Assembly (NCBI GenBank): GCA_009746045.1
Contig: RPFO01000389.1
Location: 2,129,638-2,193,637, forward strand
Origin: Mesostigma viride
Taxonomy: Eukaryota > Streptophyta > Mesostigmatophyceae > Mesostigmatales > Mesostigmataceae
DNA: 64,000 nucleotides
Reading direction: 5' to 3'
The stretch's first letter is position 1. Every line of letters starts with the position of its first letter. The notes beneath the pieces were generated by a model. The model was not told where the DNA came from. It made no database searches and saw nothing but the letters and a program-made list of their open reading frames with translations. Both the position numbers and the translations under genes were made by a program. Of this stretch, positions 54,800 through 63,974 are shown one piece after another.

Positions 54800-54801
54800 T
54801 A

Positions 54802-56105
54802 AACTGACCGACGTGATACCTTGGCAGCATTTTGCACCTGAGTTGACCGTTGGTGCTTGACAGCACTGTGGCTGACAGGTCGCTGTCCACGTCGTTGTCG
54901 GCTCGCTCGAGGCCTCGCGCCAGCACCGGACTTGGCATGCAGTCCAGGACTTGGAAAAATTTTGCAGCTTGGTCGATTTCGCCCTCGCGCCACGAATTTG
55001 TTCCCCCTCAGTTAGGCTGGCAGCGTTCGTGCGCCGCGCCTTTGGTCTGGTCGCCGGACTTTGGTTACTAGCACCAGTATCACCTGGTATGCTGGCGGCG
55101 ACAACGCGCCCCGCCTGCACTGGGCTGTTCTGGACCGCGGTTTCTGGAAGTACTTCAGCGTCTCTAAGCCTATATTTTTAACCAAGCTCCATTCCAACCA
55201 TTCTCATGATGAATCTATCCGCGCGCATTGGAATCTATCTATCCCTTAGTACACATTGCGCTTTAACTCAAATTACAACGATGTTCCGGTTCCATGAAGG
55301 CGGTTTACTGCCTGGGCTTAATCGTCGAGTTTAATCCTGCGCTGGACTGCTGCGGATACTCGCGGAATCGAGACTATAGCGGATAGAAGGGCGTAGCAGA
55401 TTATCGGCTTATGATGCGTTCCGGGAATGGTTGAGTTCCCAACGACGGCCGAGGCTAAGTTTATCTTGGAGGTTGTCGGTGGGCGTTTGTATGCCAGGAC
55501 TAGCTGGATTGGCTGCGTGAAGGTTTCCTGAGCTATCCAGATTGCGGGCACGTTATTGGCGACGAATGAGTTTCGTTGCTGGCCTGCTACGTGTTGACGA
55601 GCGCTCCTGGCTGTTTCGCATTTCCTGATGACAAGATGTTGCGGAATCGGCTTTTAGTGATCCTTGTGGGTTGCTGGGTTTTAATGGATCGAGTTATCCA
55701 GATTTATCAAGAGTCAACTGCGCATGCGGTTCGGCATGGATCGAGTCGAGATCATTGGTTGCGTTCCGGCCGTTTGCGGCATGGCTATGCTTTGCAGCTG
55801 AGTGAAGCTACGAGTTTCAAGCGTTCGAGATTTGTCGTCAAGCGAAGGCGTTTCGCTGCCATGGGTGGCGGTCAAGCATGTTGCTGCAGTGTTGGCTACG
55901 ACAAGCTCGGCTGGTGTTGACTGTCGAGTATGCTGGCAGGTTTTCGCGCATGTAGTCGACATAGCTGCGAGCTGTGCTGGTCGCGAGCTCGAGGAGCTAC
56001 GCAAGGCGTCATCTGCAAGGTTGCAGTTTGTGCGGTGTGGAGTTATCCATCGTCAATCTTTCCAGATTTATATTGCAAAGCTGCAGATTGCTGTCGAGTT
56101 CTCTT
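54802..56105. other. Unassigned stretch
   Basis: Mixed-composition DNA with several open frames of 60-130 codons in conflicting phases and no recognisable product. No repeat structure other than loose similarity of cgattgag/gcagctg words. Confidence 0.4.
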
Positions 56106-56110
56106 TATAC
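56106..56110. repeat. Probable target-site duplication TATAC, left of element E
   Basis: TATAC precedes the left LTR and follows the right LTR (63975-63979). Three extra bases (agt) lie between it and the part of the LTR that matches exactly, so the call is slightly less firm than for A and B. Confidence 0.68.
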
Positions 56111-56751
56111 AGTTGTAATACGAGTTGTAATACGAGTTGTGAGGGTAAGAATGCCACGAATTCCGCCATGGTTCTTGCAGGAAGTTGCCTTTATTAATAA
56201 TCAGGAAACACAGACGTAAGTCACGTCACTTCCAAGACTGCACGCAGCACAGACGACAGGGTCGCAGTGCCAAGAGAACGTGCACGCAAGAACTAGCGTC
56301 CCGGTGTGACCAAGTCACTCATATAGCTTACTAGGGACGCGTCCAAGTATTCAGCTGCACTGTCACAGCTGAACTGTCAATCAATTGATTACACAGACTC
56401 TGGCACGCCTTTGGCGCGCAGATCTATCAATTGTCCATACGGCTAGTCCTGTGGACCTATCCGTACACTAGTCAGCATCAATTGTCTCATAGGTCCTGGC
56501 GCGCTACAGTGCGCCTACCTATCAATTGACCATCAAGTCCTGTACAAGTCCTGTCAACGTCCTGCGGACTATCAAAGTGACACTTGTACATCCTGTGTCC
56601 GTACGCGCCCACAGTGGCGCGCCGGGTACTGTCGGCACAGCCTAGGAAACGTCATAACTTTTACGTTCCTTAACCAAATGAGGCGTTCAAGGTGCCGTTG
56701 GAAAGAGCGTAACAATCTCTATCCATCTAACGTAAATCCTTTACGTTAACT
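56111..56751 (-). repeat. 3' LTR of element E
   Basis: Element-sense start AGTTAACGTAAAGG, end CGTATTACAACT. The first bases form a perfect inverted repeat (TAACGTAAA GGA TTTACGTTA). The end carries a tandem cgtattacaact motif. The segment ctttccaacggcacc resembles the gacctttccaacgccgtg of family 1 at a similar distance from the LTR start. Confidence 0.88.
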
Positions 56752-57697
56752 CCAATCCCTTCTTTTCTTTAGGGTCACATCCCCTGCCAGGGACCCTTGA
56801 AGTAGCTTGAAATGTCCTTCACTCCAGCTTGAAGCTTGAACAGATGTCTTTAATGGCCAATGCCATTCCCCCAGCCCTTTCTTTTAAGGAACTGGAAAAG
56901 AAACAGATCTGCCACAGGGAAAACCATTTCATGAGAAATGGAGAAAACCTATGGAAGTGGCATTACAGAGTACCACCAGATATTAGAAGCACACAAAATT
57001 AAATACATACAGGTTAATTCTATGAGGTCTTCTCCAGGAATTAATCCCATCACCTCGGTAGAGCCTCCAGTACAATGACCTTCTGGCGGTGAGTTACATT
57101 AATCCCAGATACTAATCCCATAAAACCCAGTACATATTCAATATAAGTACAATAAATCCATGACAATTAAAATACCACTTGACAAAGTAAGGCGTATTAC
57201 AATAGTTTGCCTGTCATTCTCTCAACAGGGGTCTATTGGCGCCCGTCTTACGGCGCCCGTCTACTTGCCAGATGGTAAACTGCCACAGCAAACAAATGAC
57301 AAAATGAAACACATAGGCAACAATTAAATCCTGCCCTGGGGAACTAGGGAAGTCTGAACAGGCAAACACCTGAACAGGCCAGCTTGTAGAAACATAATAC
57401 CAGGGAATCGAACCCCGCCCTATAAACCCCAGAATAAAGGTTCCCAGACCATTGTGAGGTATGTACAAATATACATTTCTTTTAAAATAGAATACATGGT
57501 CTGTAATGGACCTGTCAACCTTGTGTAGTCAACAGCATGAACCCCAGCCAAAACCTGGCTGTATCCTGATTAAAATCAGAGTGAGTGTACCATGGTCCAT
57601 GAGCCTTAGTACAGACTAAAATACAGGTATTATGCCAGTCACAATGCTGACACTACCACACAATCTGCTCTCCAATGCCCTATAACCATGCACCAGC
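56752..57697 (-). other. 3' UTR of element E with T-arm, GGCGCC pair and PPT
   Basis: Sense order: T-arm CGGGG TTCGATT CCCTG (57403-57419; 5-bp stem with one G-U, 7-nt loop), GGCGCC at 57252-57257 and 57238-57243, tgtaatacg (57193-57201; plus strand cgtattaca), and a purine tract aaagaaaagaaggg next to the LTR (56757-56773). This is the same order and similar spacing as in family 1, although the surrounding sequence is unrelated. tgtaatacg is complementary to cgtattaca at the 5' LTR end. Confidence 0.72.
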
Positions 57698-60600
57698 TTA
57701 GACAGCTTGCTGAGATGGGTCCATCAGAGACTGAAGAACCTTGTATTGCACTGCTGCCTTCTGCACTAGCTTGGTCAAAGCATCAGCAGGATTGTCAACC
57801 CCAGGGATATGCTCAATATTGGCCAAGGAGGACAACTCCTTAAGAAGGAGATAATCCAAGTCCCTACTTCTGGCCATCTGCCTGTGCACAAACTGCACCA
57901 TCCCCATGGAGTCTGTTTTTAGAAGAGTGGTAACCTGAAGTGGCCAAGGAGTGTTAGAAGTCATCTGATGAAGCAACTCCTTCAGATAAAGGCTTGTGTG
58001 AATGCCTTCACAAATAGCCCTGCATTCTGCCACATCACTGCTGACAGCCACCCGTTTGTGCAGGCGACTAAACCAGCTCACCAAACTCCCCAGGCCTTCC
58101 TGTCTGAGCACAAAGAGCCCTGCAGCCCTGCCCCTGACCTTGGAGACCTGCCTGCTGTCCATTGAGCTATCCACATACAGCTCCATGCAAATGGGTTGTG
58201 ATAAATCCACTGCAGACAACAGAATGCCAGATGAAGCCCTGACCTGATCAGCCACCTTGGCAGACCCTAGCTCCACCAGCATGTCATCAGGCAACCTGGC
58301 TATGACCATAAGGTCTGGCCTGGAAATGCCTGCCACCCAAGCAACCATGCCCCTCACCATGGGACACAGTGCCTGTGTGATGGTTGGAGGAAGCTTGCTA
58401 ATGAGGGTCTCTTGATAGTCATTGCCCCCCACCAGCAGCATACGCCACTCCCCTCCCTTCTTCACCAGTGTGGCCTCCATGCCCACAAACAGCAGAGGCT
58501 CATTCTCCACCTGCCATTGCTCCCTACCCAGAGGAAACTTGGACTTAATGATGGAGATCAGCTCCTTAAGCCACGACGTGGGAGCTATCAGATGTAGGTC
58601 ATCCCCGTGCAGCGAAGCATACACTGGCAGGCCTTCCCATTGCCCCAGAAACAGACAGGGGTCTACAGGAGAGACCTTCAAGTTGCAATGCTCCTTCAGG
58701 AAACGGTTGAGAGTCTCCCTCCAGATTATTGGACTTGACCTCAGGCCCTCCAGGCCCTTGAGGATTTTAAGGAACTCCGTGTGGATGTCCCTTTTCCATA
58801 CAGCAGGCACCCTAACATAGAAAGGCGTCTTGCCCTCCCACTTTTCCTGTGCCACATCTGCATCACCCTCCAGAAATGCCCTCTTGAAGTCTATCACCAC
58901 TGAGCCATAGTCCAAGCCCTTGTTGAGAAGGCCTAGAAAGACACACAGCAGCAGCCTCCAAGTATCATGCAGCATGCCAGGGGTATACAACTCCTCAGCA
59001 GTGCACTCACCAGTACCCTTGAACTCATTCAGCACTGGCCTGACATGTGGTACCTTGACCCCGTCCACCTCCTTCATCTTGATGACAAACTTGAGCTTGA
59101 GTAGACGTCGTGCAGGAGGCAGGTCATTGACAGGTTCCACGCATTTCTTGGAGATCCAGTCCTCCCCAGATTTAATCAGACCCAGTGTGACCTGGGGACA
59201 CATAATGGGAGAGGACATGAGCTTCACCAGGCCTTGGTAGTTGATAGGGCTGTGTCCAGCAAGTGAGTGAGGACCAATGCCCAAACTGCTTGGATGACTA
59301 GCAGCTGGCAGTATGAGGTCATCAACCAAGGGCTCCTGCCCCTGGCACACTTGCACACGCTTAACCGTCCTGGTTACTGCACGTGATAGGTGAGTGGTCC
59401 TGAAATTAATCAGTGGGACCTGACCAGCCCCTTCCTTAGTCAGGAGAGAGGACGTGATCACTACCCCATCCTGGCATAGGAAATTCTGCCCCAGAAGAGC
59501 AGGTCCTTGATAGCCCTCCAAGACACAAAAAGCAGTGTCCTGTCCAAGGATAGGAATGAATACCTCACCCAGTACCTTCACGTGTACCCCGCCACTGAAG
59601 TCAGACACAAACTGATAGCTGGGTTCAGACATGCTGTACCCTGCTGCAGCCCTGGTCCCAATAATGGAGACCTGAGAATTAGTGTCTACCTCTAAGGCAG
59701 TGTCCAGCCCCAGATTGCCATGCCACCTGAGCTTGGCTACCTTGGGCTGCTTCTTGGCCCTTTGTAGAGCCCCAATCAATCCAGCCAAACTTGTCCCCCT
59801 GGGCTTGGTTAGTGCCTTGGGCTTGACAGTTGACTCCCCAGCTGTTGACCTTGCAGCCTGTTCAACAAGTACCTCTGCAACCTGGCCAGGGCTGACAGAT
59901 TCCCCTGCAACAGATGTGGTCGTTGCGTCAGTGATGTCACCTGGGACCTGAAAATCCTGCAGATCCTGTGAGCCTTGTGCCTGACTGCCCTCATTCATCA
60001 GGTTAGGCTTGACATATGACCAACTCAGCCGGTGTACATGCTTTGGTTCGTCCTCCATGCTGACCAAGCATGCGTGGCTAGCTTCATCAACCTGGGTAAC
60101 CACCCCAGGACTCCAGCTACCACGTTTGCCATAAAGGCTAGGTTCCTTCCAAGCTAGGACCTTCTGACCCACTTGTGGCTCCAGCATCTTCCAACCCCGG
60201 TCCTTCTCCCTCAGCTTGGCAAAGGTGACATGTGCAGCATGTTTCCAGCCCTCCAGCACATGTGGTGGGCACAGGCCATGATATAGACCCATTGGGCTGA
60301 CAGCAACTCCATCATAGTAGAAGTTAACCCTGCTGTTCAGCTGCTGCTCCACGTTCCTCAGCCATGCACTCCTGACAAGTGCAGGTGCAGACAAGGGTAC
60401 CCAGTCTTCAGAGATGATCAATTTCTTGACCTCCTGGATTGCCCTCTCGATAGCACCCTGCTGCCCATGAGCCTCCCTAGGTGTAACCAGCAACTCAGGA
60501 AGGGTAGGATCACCCTTGAGATGCTGAAACTGCATGTCCACCTGGATCCTTGTGGTAGGAAACTTGGCTCTTACATTCTGCAGGGCAGCCAGCAAGTACC

Positions 60601-61183
60601 TGTTCTTCATAGAAGGTAAATGCTCCAGCACCTTGTATTTCGTGTACCTGTCCACGCACACCAACAGTTGCATGCCCCTGATGTGTTGGATATCACACTG
60701 CAGATCACCAATGCTCTGAGGTAGAGCTTTGGCATGTGATTTCCTGGGCTTGTTGGAGGACAACTGGCACTTACACCGTGAGGCAGCTTGCTGACACGCC
60801 TTAAGAAGGGGTGCCCTGCCCATACGGAAGGCAAAGTTGTTTGACAGAGAAGTGGCATGCCCAAACATGTTGTGGATTCGGGCACCCAACTCCTGGTACA
60901 CAGAGGAAGCAGTCCCTGGCACAGTCAGGACTGTGCTGTCAGGTTGTCCAGCATCACCATGCTGACTTCCATCCTGTTCTGACTCAGAGCCTGAGTCACC
61001 CTGCTCATGCCCAACACCTGGACCGCCAGCAGGGACCACATGCATACCACCAGAGGCCTTCACACCCCTCTGTGGTTGTACATTGGTTTCTCTCAAAATG
61101 AGAGGTCCACCCTCGTGCCCAGCACGAGGATGCATAGGGTCAGACATACTTACAGCTGCATCAGCTGTCAAGGACGTCTTCAT
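57698..61183 (-). CDS. Pol polyprotein of element E
   Basis: 1161 residues from ATG 61183; the frame is in fact open from the gag stop, 47 codons further upstream. Integrase finger H104-x4-H109 and CKC (137-139); DDE core D164 (QCDIQH), D216 (QVDMQF), E246 (GAIERAI). Protease-like domain with DTNS from D500 and ALLGQNFL (562-569). RT with D765 (IDFKRAF) and HGDDL (D861/D862). RNase H D1005 (LYVDSS), E1053, D1091 (TDSMGM) and D1134. Protease again lies between integrase and RT. All catalytic positions expected for integrase, RT and RNase H are present, so the protein is probably functional. Confidence 0.92.
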   Translation of the reverse strand: MKTSLTADAAVSMSDPMHPRAGHEGGPLILRETNVQPQRGVKASGGMHVVPAGGPGVGHEQGDSGSESEQDGSQHGDAGQPDSTVLTVPGTASSVYQELGARIHNMFGHATSLSNNFAFRMGRAPLLKACQQAASRCKCQLSSNKPRKSHAKALPQSIGDLQCDIQHIRGMQLLVCVDRYTKYKVLEHLPSMKNRYLLAALQNVRAKFPTTRIQVDMQFQHLKGDPTLPELLVTPREAHGQQGAIERAIQEVKKLIISEDWVPLSAPALVRSAWLRNVEQQLNSRVNFYYDGVAVSPMGLYHGLCPPHVLEGWKHAAHVTFAKLREKDRGWKMLEPQVGQKVLAWKEPSLYGKRGSWSPGVVTQVDEASHACLVSMEDEPKHVHRLSWSYVKPNLMNEGSQAQGSQDLQDFQVPGDITDATTTSVAGESVSPGQVAEVLVEQAARSTAGESTVKPKALTKPRGTSLAGLIGALQRAKKQPKVAKLRWHGNLGLDTALEVDTNSQVSIIGTRAAAGYSMSEPSYQFVSDFSGGVHVKVLGEVFIPILGQDTAFCVLEGYQGPALLGQNFLCQDGVVITSSLLTKEGAGQVPLINFRTTHLSRAVTRTVKRVQVCQGQEPLVDDLILPAASHPSSLGIGPHSLAGHSPINYQGLVKLMSSPIMCPQVTLGLIKSGEDWISKKCVEPVNDLPPARRLLKLKFVIKMKEVDGVKVPHVRPVLNEFKGTGECTAEELYTPGMLHDTWRLLLCVFLGLLNKGLDYGSVVIDFKRAFLEGDADVAQEKWEGKTPFYVRVPAVWKRDIHTEFLKILKGLEGLRSSPIIWRETLNRFLKEHCNLKVSPVDPCLFLGQWEGLPVYASLHGDDLHLIAPTSWLKELISIIKSKFPLGREQWQVENEPLLFVGMEATLVKKGGEWRMLLVGGNDYQETLISKLPPTITQALCPMVRGMVAWVAGISRPDLMVIARLPDDMLVELGSAKVADQVRASSGILLSAVDLSQPICMELYVDSSMDSRQVSKVRGRAAGLFVLRQEGLGSLVSWFSRLHKRVAVSSDVAECRAICEGIHTSLYLKELLHQMTSNTPWPLQVTTLLKTDSMGMVQFVHRQMARSRDLDYLLLKELSSLANIEHIPGVDNPADALTKLVQKAAVQYKVLQSLMDPSQQAV

Positions 61184-61324
61184 AGGAACCTGTACCTCTC
61201 CAGGTGACCTGGGGCCACACTGAACCTGGAGATCACCCTCTTGTTGCCCAGATATAAAATCTGCATTGGAGCACCTGGCCTCCCCCTTGGGTGAATTAAG
61301 GTGTGTAGGGGTTGCCTCAGACAG

Positions 61325-62440
61325 TCACTGCTCCTTGTTGTCTTCTTGCTGACTGCCCTTTGAAGGCTGGCCTGCCTGGGACTTGTTGTTGTTCTTCTTG
61401 TTGTTGTTGTTATTCTTGTTGCTGCCCTGGCCCTGGGACTTCTTGAAGCTGGGACACTCCTTCTTGATGTGCCCCCACCCCTTGCACAGGTAGCATTGTA
61501 TCTTGGACTTGCCCTGGCCACTGCCCCCATTGTCAGACGCGTTGCCCTGCTTGGGCTGACCACCCACCCGCCTGAACACCGACTTGGAGTGTGACCTCCT
61601 GTCAGAATCAGGTGAATGATCTCCCTTGCGCTTGTGATGGTTGCCCCTACGCCCTCCTTGGCTTCGGTCAGCCTCAGACGTCTTGGAGCCACCCTGGGTA
61701 CGCCCGCCTGCCTGGGTAGCCTTCACTGCTGGCACTCCACCCTCAAACAGCTCCTCTGCCTCGAGAGCTTGTTTAATGATGACCTTGTAGGCCTTCAGGG
61801 TAGAGTGTGGGGCACACATGACTTTTAAGGAGCCACGTGTCGCCTTATCCAGCCCAGAAACCTTGAGCCAGTTGGTTAGGGCTATGTTATCAGCGACATT
61901 AAAGCCGTGAGCCCTGCCCTCCTCAACCATCTTACAATAGTTGAGAAAGTTCTGGATCAGGTCCCCCTTGACCTCCCACCCTTGATACTTGTCCTGCCAA
62001 TGGATGCCGACCTTCTTGCGTTGGTCCTCCAGCAGCTCCTTCAGCTCAGCCACGTACAGTGCCCAGGCCTTATTGGCCTTTTTGCACTCCCTGGTTAGGT
62101 CCTTAATCTGGTCAGTACACTTGCCAAAAGTGCTACTGCCTATCCAGATTTGATAGTAATTTGTACCACCGTACAAGCTAGGGAACCCTTCCAATCCCTC
62201 CACAAACTCTTCAGCCTGCTTAGGCTTGGAGTCTGAGGTTACAGGCTGCAACTGATTGACAATTAAAAGACCCTGTGTGGTAAGATCAAAGCCATGAATA
62301 GCTTGTGCATTATTATTATTGTGAGGAAGGTTGGTAATCTCTCCGGTAAGCCCCACGTCATCTACGTGAGCGGTTCCACTACCAGCACCCCCATTATTAT
62401 TCCCACTGGCTGGACCCTTGCTACGGCGTCCCTCAGCCAT
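61325..62440 (-). CDS. Gag of element E
   Basis: 371 residues from ATG 62440 (MAEGRRSKG) to TGA 61325-61327. The N-terminal Asn/Gly-rich part, a helical capsid-like region (about 75-230, with AWALYVAELKELLEDQ) and a basic Arg/His/Ser linker precede one zinc knuckle CYLCKGWGHIKKEC (316-329). The C-terminus is Asn/Lys/Gln-rich. The stop context is UGA-CUG and the frame runs on, open, into pol, so readthrough would yield a Gag-Pol fusion. Confidence 0.9.
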   Translation of the reverse strand: MAEGRRSKGPASGNNNGGAGSGTAHVDDVGLTGEITNLPHNNNNAQAIHGFDLTTQGLLIVNQLQPVTSDSKPKQAEEFVEGLEGFPSLYGGTNYYQIWIGSSTFGKCTDQIKDLTRECKKANKAWALYVAELKELLEDQRKKVGIHWQDKYQGWEVKGDLIQNFLNYCKMVEEGRAHGFNVADNIALTNWLKVSGLDKATRGSLKVMCAPHSTLKAYKVIIKQALEAEELFEGGVPAVKATQAGGRTQGGSKTSEADRSQGGRRGNHHKRKGDHSPDSDRRSHSKSVFRRVGGQPKQGNASDNGGSGQGKSKIQCYLCKGWGHIKKECPSFKKSQGQGSNKNNNNNKKNNNKSQAGQPSKGSQQEDNKEQ

Positions 62441-62610
62441 CCTGCACTACCAGCTATTCAAAGAACACCTTAACAAAGCAGCAGAAAATATGTACAAAAT
62501 TTTTGTGTCGCCACTGCCGCCTGCGCCGGTGTCGCTGCCGCCCCGCGAATTGCCGCTGAAAATTCGACAAAAAAAATGTCGACGAGTACTGCAGAAGAAA
62601 ATTAGGCCGA

Positions 62611-63321
62611 CTAGTAGTCAAGGCCCCTGAAGTCGCAGTACGTGTATACGAACTCACGATCCTCCATATCCAGCTCCGGACCTGCACCGGTATGAATTAA
62701 AACCGGCGTGCTCCCCGCCGCGTAAGTTGCGACGCGCCGACGCGCGACGAGGCGCAGAGGATGTGTAAAGATCGTCAATAATTCCCACCCCGCGGGAATC
62801 CACTCTCGCACAGAGGCGAGAAATGCCACCAGGTTAATTAAAACCTGGCGCTCGCGACTGCGTACGCCGCGAGTGAGCAGCGATAACAGCGCGAGATCCT
62901 GAAACAAATTTGTCGACACCGCCGGCGCGCCCCCCGTGCGTAGCGATGCCCAGTTTTGCAGGTTTCTCTGGTAACCGGTGAGTGAAGAGAGGACGTTGTC
63001 CAACTCCTCAATGGCAGTCGTGACTTCGGTCACCGACCGCAAACCTCCCCGCACCTGGACCGTAAATGTCGATAAAATGTTTCGAATCTGGTCCAACAGG
63101 TTGCGGATTGCCGGCACCAGTGCTGGCAAATCGGGGTCCTCGGGGTTATCCCCGAGCAATGCGTGAGCTGCACGCTGCTGACGATGAAGCTCGTCGAGCG
63201 AGACCGTTACTTCGTCGAGCAATTGCTGCCACGACGGCACCGTCGGTCTTGACGAAGAACCAGCCGGCGGAGCGGCTATTTCCTCATCGTCCGGAATCCG
63301 AAATTCTTCCGAATTTGGCAT
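62611..63321 (-). CDS. ORF0 of element E (236 aa, unknown function)
   Basis: ATG 63321 (MPNSEEFRI) lies about 12 nt inside the element, the same position as ORF0 in family 1 and D. No family recognised and no clear sequence identity to the other ORF0. An acidic N-terminus is followed by amphipathic helical stretches with Leu/Ile spacing (LLDEVTVSLDELHRQQ; AIRNLLDQIRNILSTF), suggesting coiled coil, and a hydrophobic part (LINLVAFLASV...WELLTIF). A stop at 62611 leaves 170 nt to gag, in another frame. Confidence 0.72.
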   Translation of the reverse strand: MPNSEEFRIPDDEEIAAPPAGSSSRPTVPSWQQLLDEVTVSLDELHRQQRAAHALLGDNPEDPDLPALVPAIRNLLDQIRNILSTFTVQVRGGLRSVTEVTTAIEELDNVLSSLTGYQRNLQNWASLRTGGAPAVSTNLFQDLALLSLLTRGVRSRERQVLINLVAFLASVREWIPAGWELLTIFTHPLRLVARRRVATYAAGSTPVLIHTGAGPELDMEDREFVYTYCDFRGLDY

Positions 63322-63332
63322 CTTTTTGACAG

Positions 63333-63974
63333 AGCGTGTAATACGAGTTGTAATACGAGTTGTGAGGGTAAGAATGCCACGAATTCCGCCATGGTTCTTG
63401 CAGGAAGTTGCCTTTATTAATAATCAGGAAACACAGACGTAAGTCACGTCACTTCCAAGACTGCACGCAGCACAGACGACAGGGTCGCAGTGCCAAGAGA
63501 ACGTGCACGCAAGAACTAGCGTCCCGGTGTGACCAAGTCACTCATATAGCTTACTAGGGACGCGTCCAAGTATTCAGCTGCACTGTCACAGCTGAACTGT
63601 CAATCAATTGATTACACAGACTCTGGCACGCCTTTGGCGCGCAGATCTATCAATTGTCCATACGGCTAGTCCTGTGGACCTATCCGTACACTAGTCAGCA
63701 TCAATTGTCTCATAGGTCCTGGCGCGCTACAGTGCGCCTACCTATCAATTGACCATCAAGTCCTGTACAAGTCCTGTCAACGTCCTGCGGACTATCAAAG
63801 TGACACTTGTACATCCTGTGTCCGTACGCGCCCACAGTGGCGCGCCGGGTACTGTCGGCACAGCCTAGGAAACGTCATAACTTTTACGTTCCTTAACCAA
63901 ATGAGGCGTTCAAGGTGCCGTTGGAAAGAGCGTAACAATCTCTATCCATCTAACGTAAATCCTTTACGTTAACT
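63333..63974 (-). repeat. 5' LTR of element E
   Basis: Identical by eye to 56114-56751. It differs only in the last few bases before the internal region (acacgct here, acaact at the 3' LTR). Promoter elements could not be assigned with confidence. Followed on the right by TATAC. Confidence 0.88.

Larger units (their letters stand above)
56111..63974 (-). mobile_element. Copia-like LTR retrotransposon E (family 2), intact
   Basis: Full-length element on the minus strand: 5' LTR about 63333-63974, ORF0, gag, pol, 3' UTR, PPT, 3' LTR 56111-56751. The two LTRs match without a difference that I could find over about 638 bp, and ORF0, gag and pol are all open. The domain order and signals parallel family 1, though the DNA is unalignable except in short motifs. 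By every visible criterion this is a recent, possibly active insertion. Confidence 0.92.

Noticed and set aside
55576..55920. Open frame of 114 codons (MLACYVLTSAPG...)
   Set aside because: Several competing overlapping frames, no domain, and composition like the surrounding non-coding DNA.
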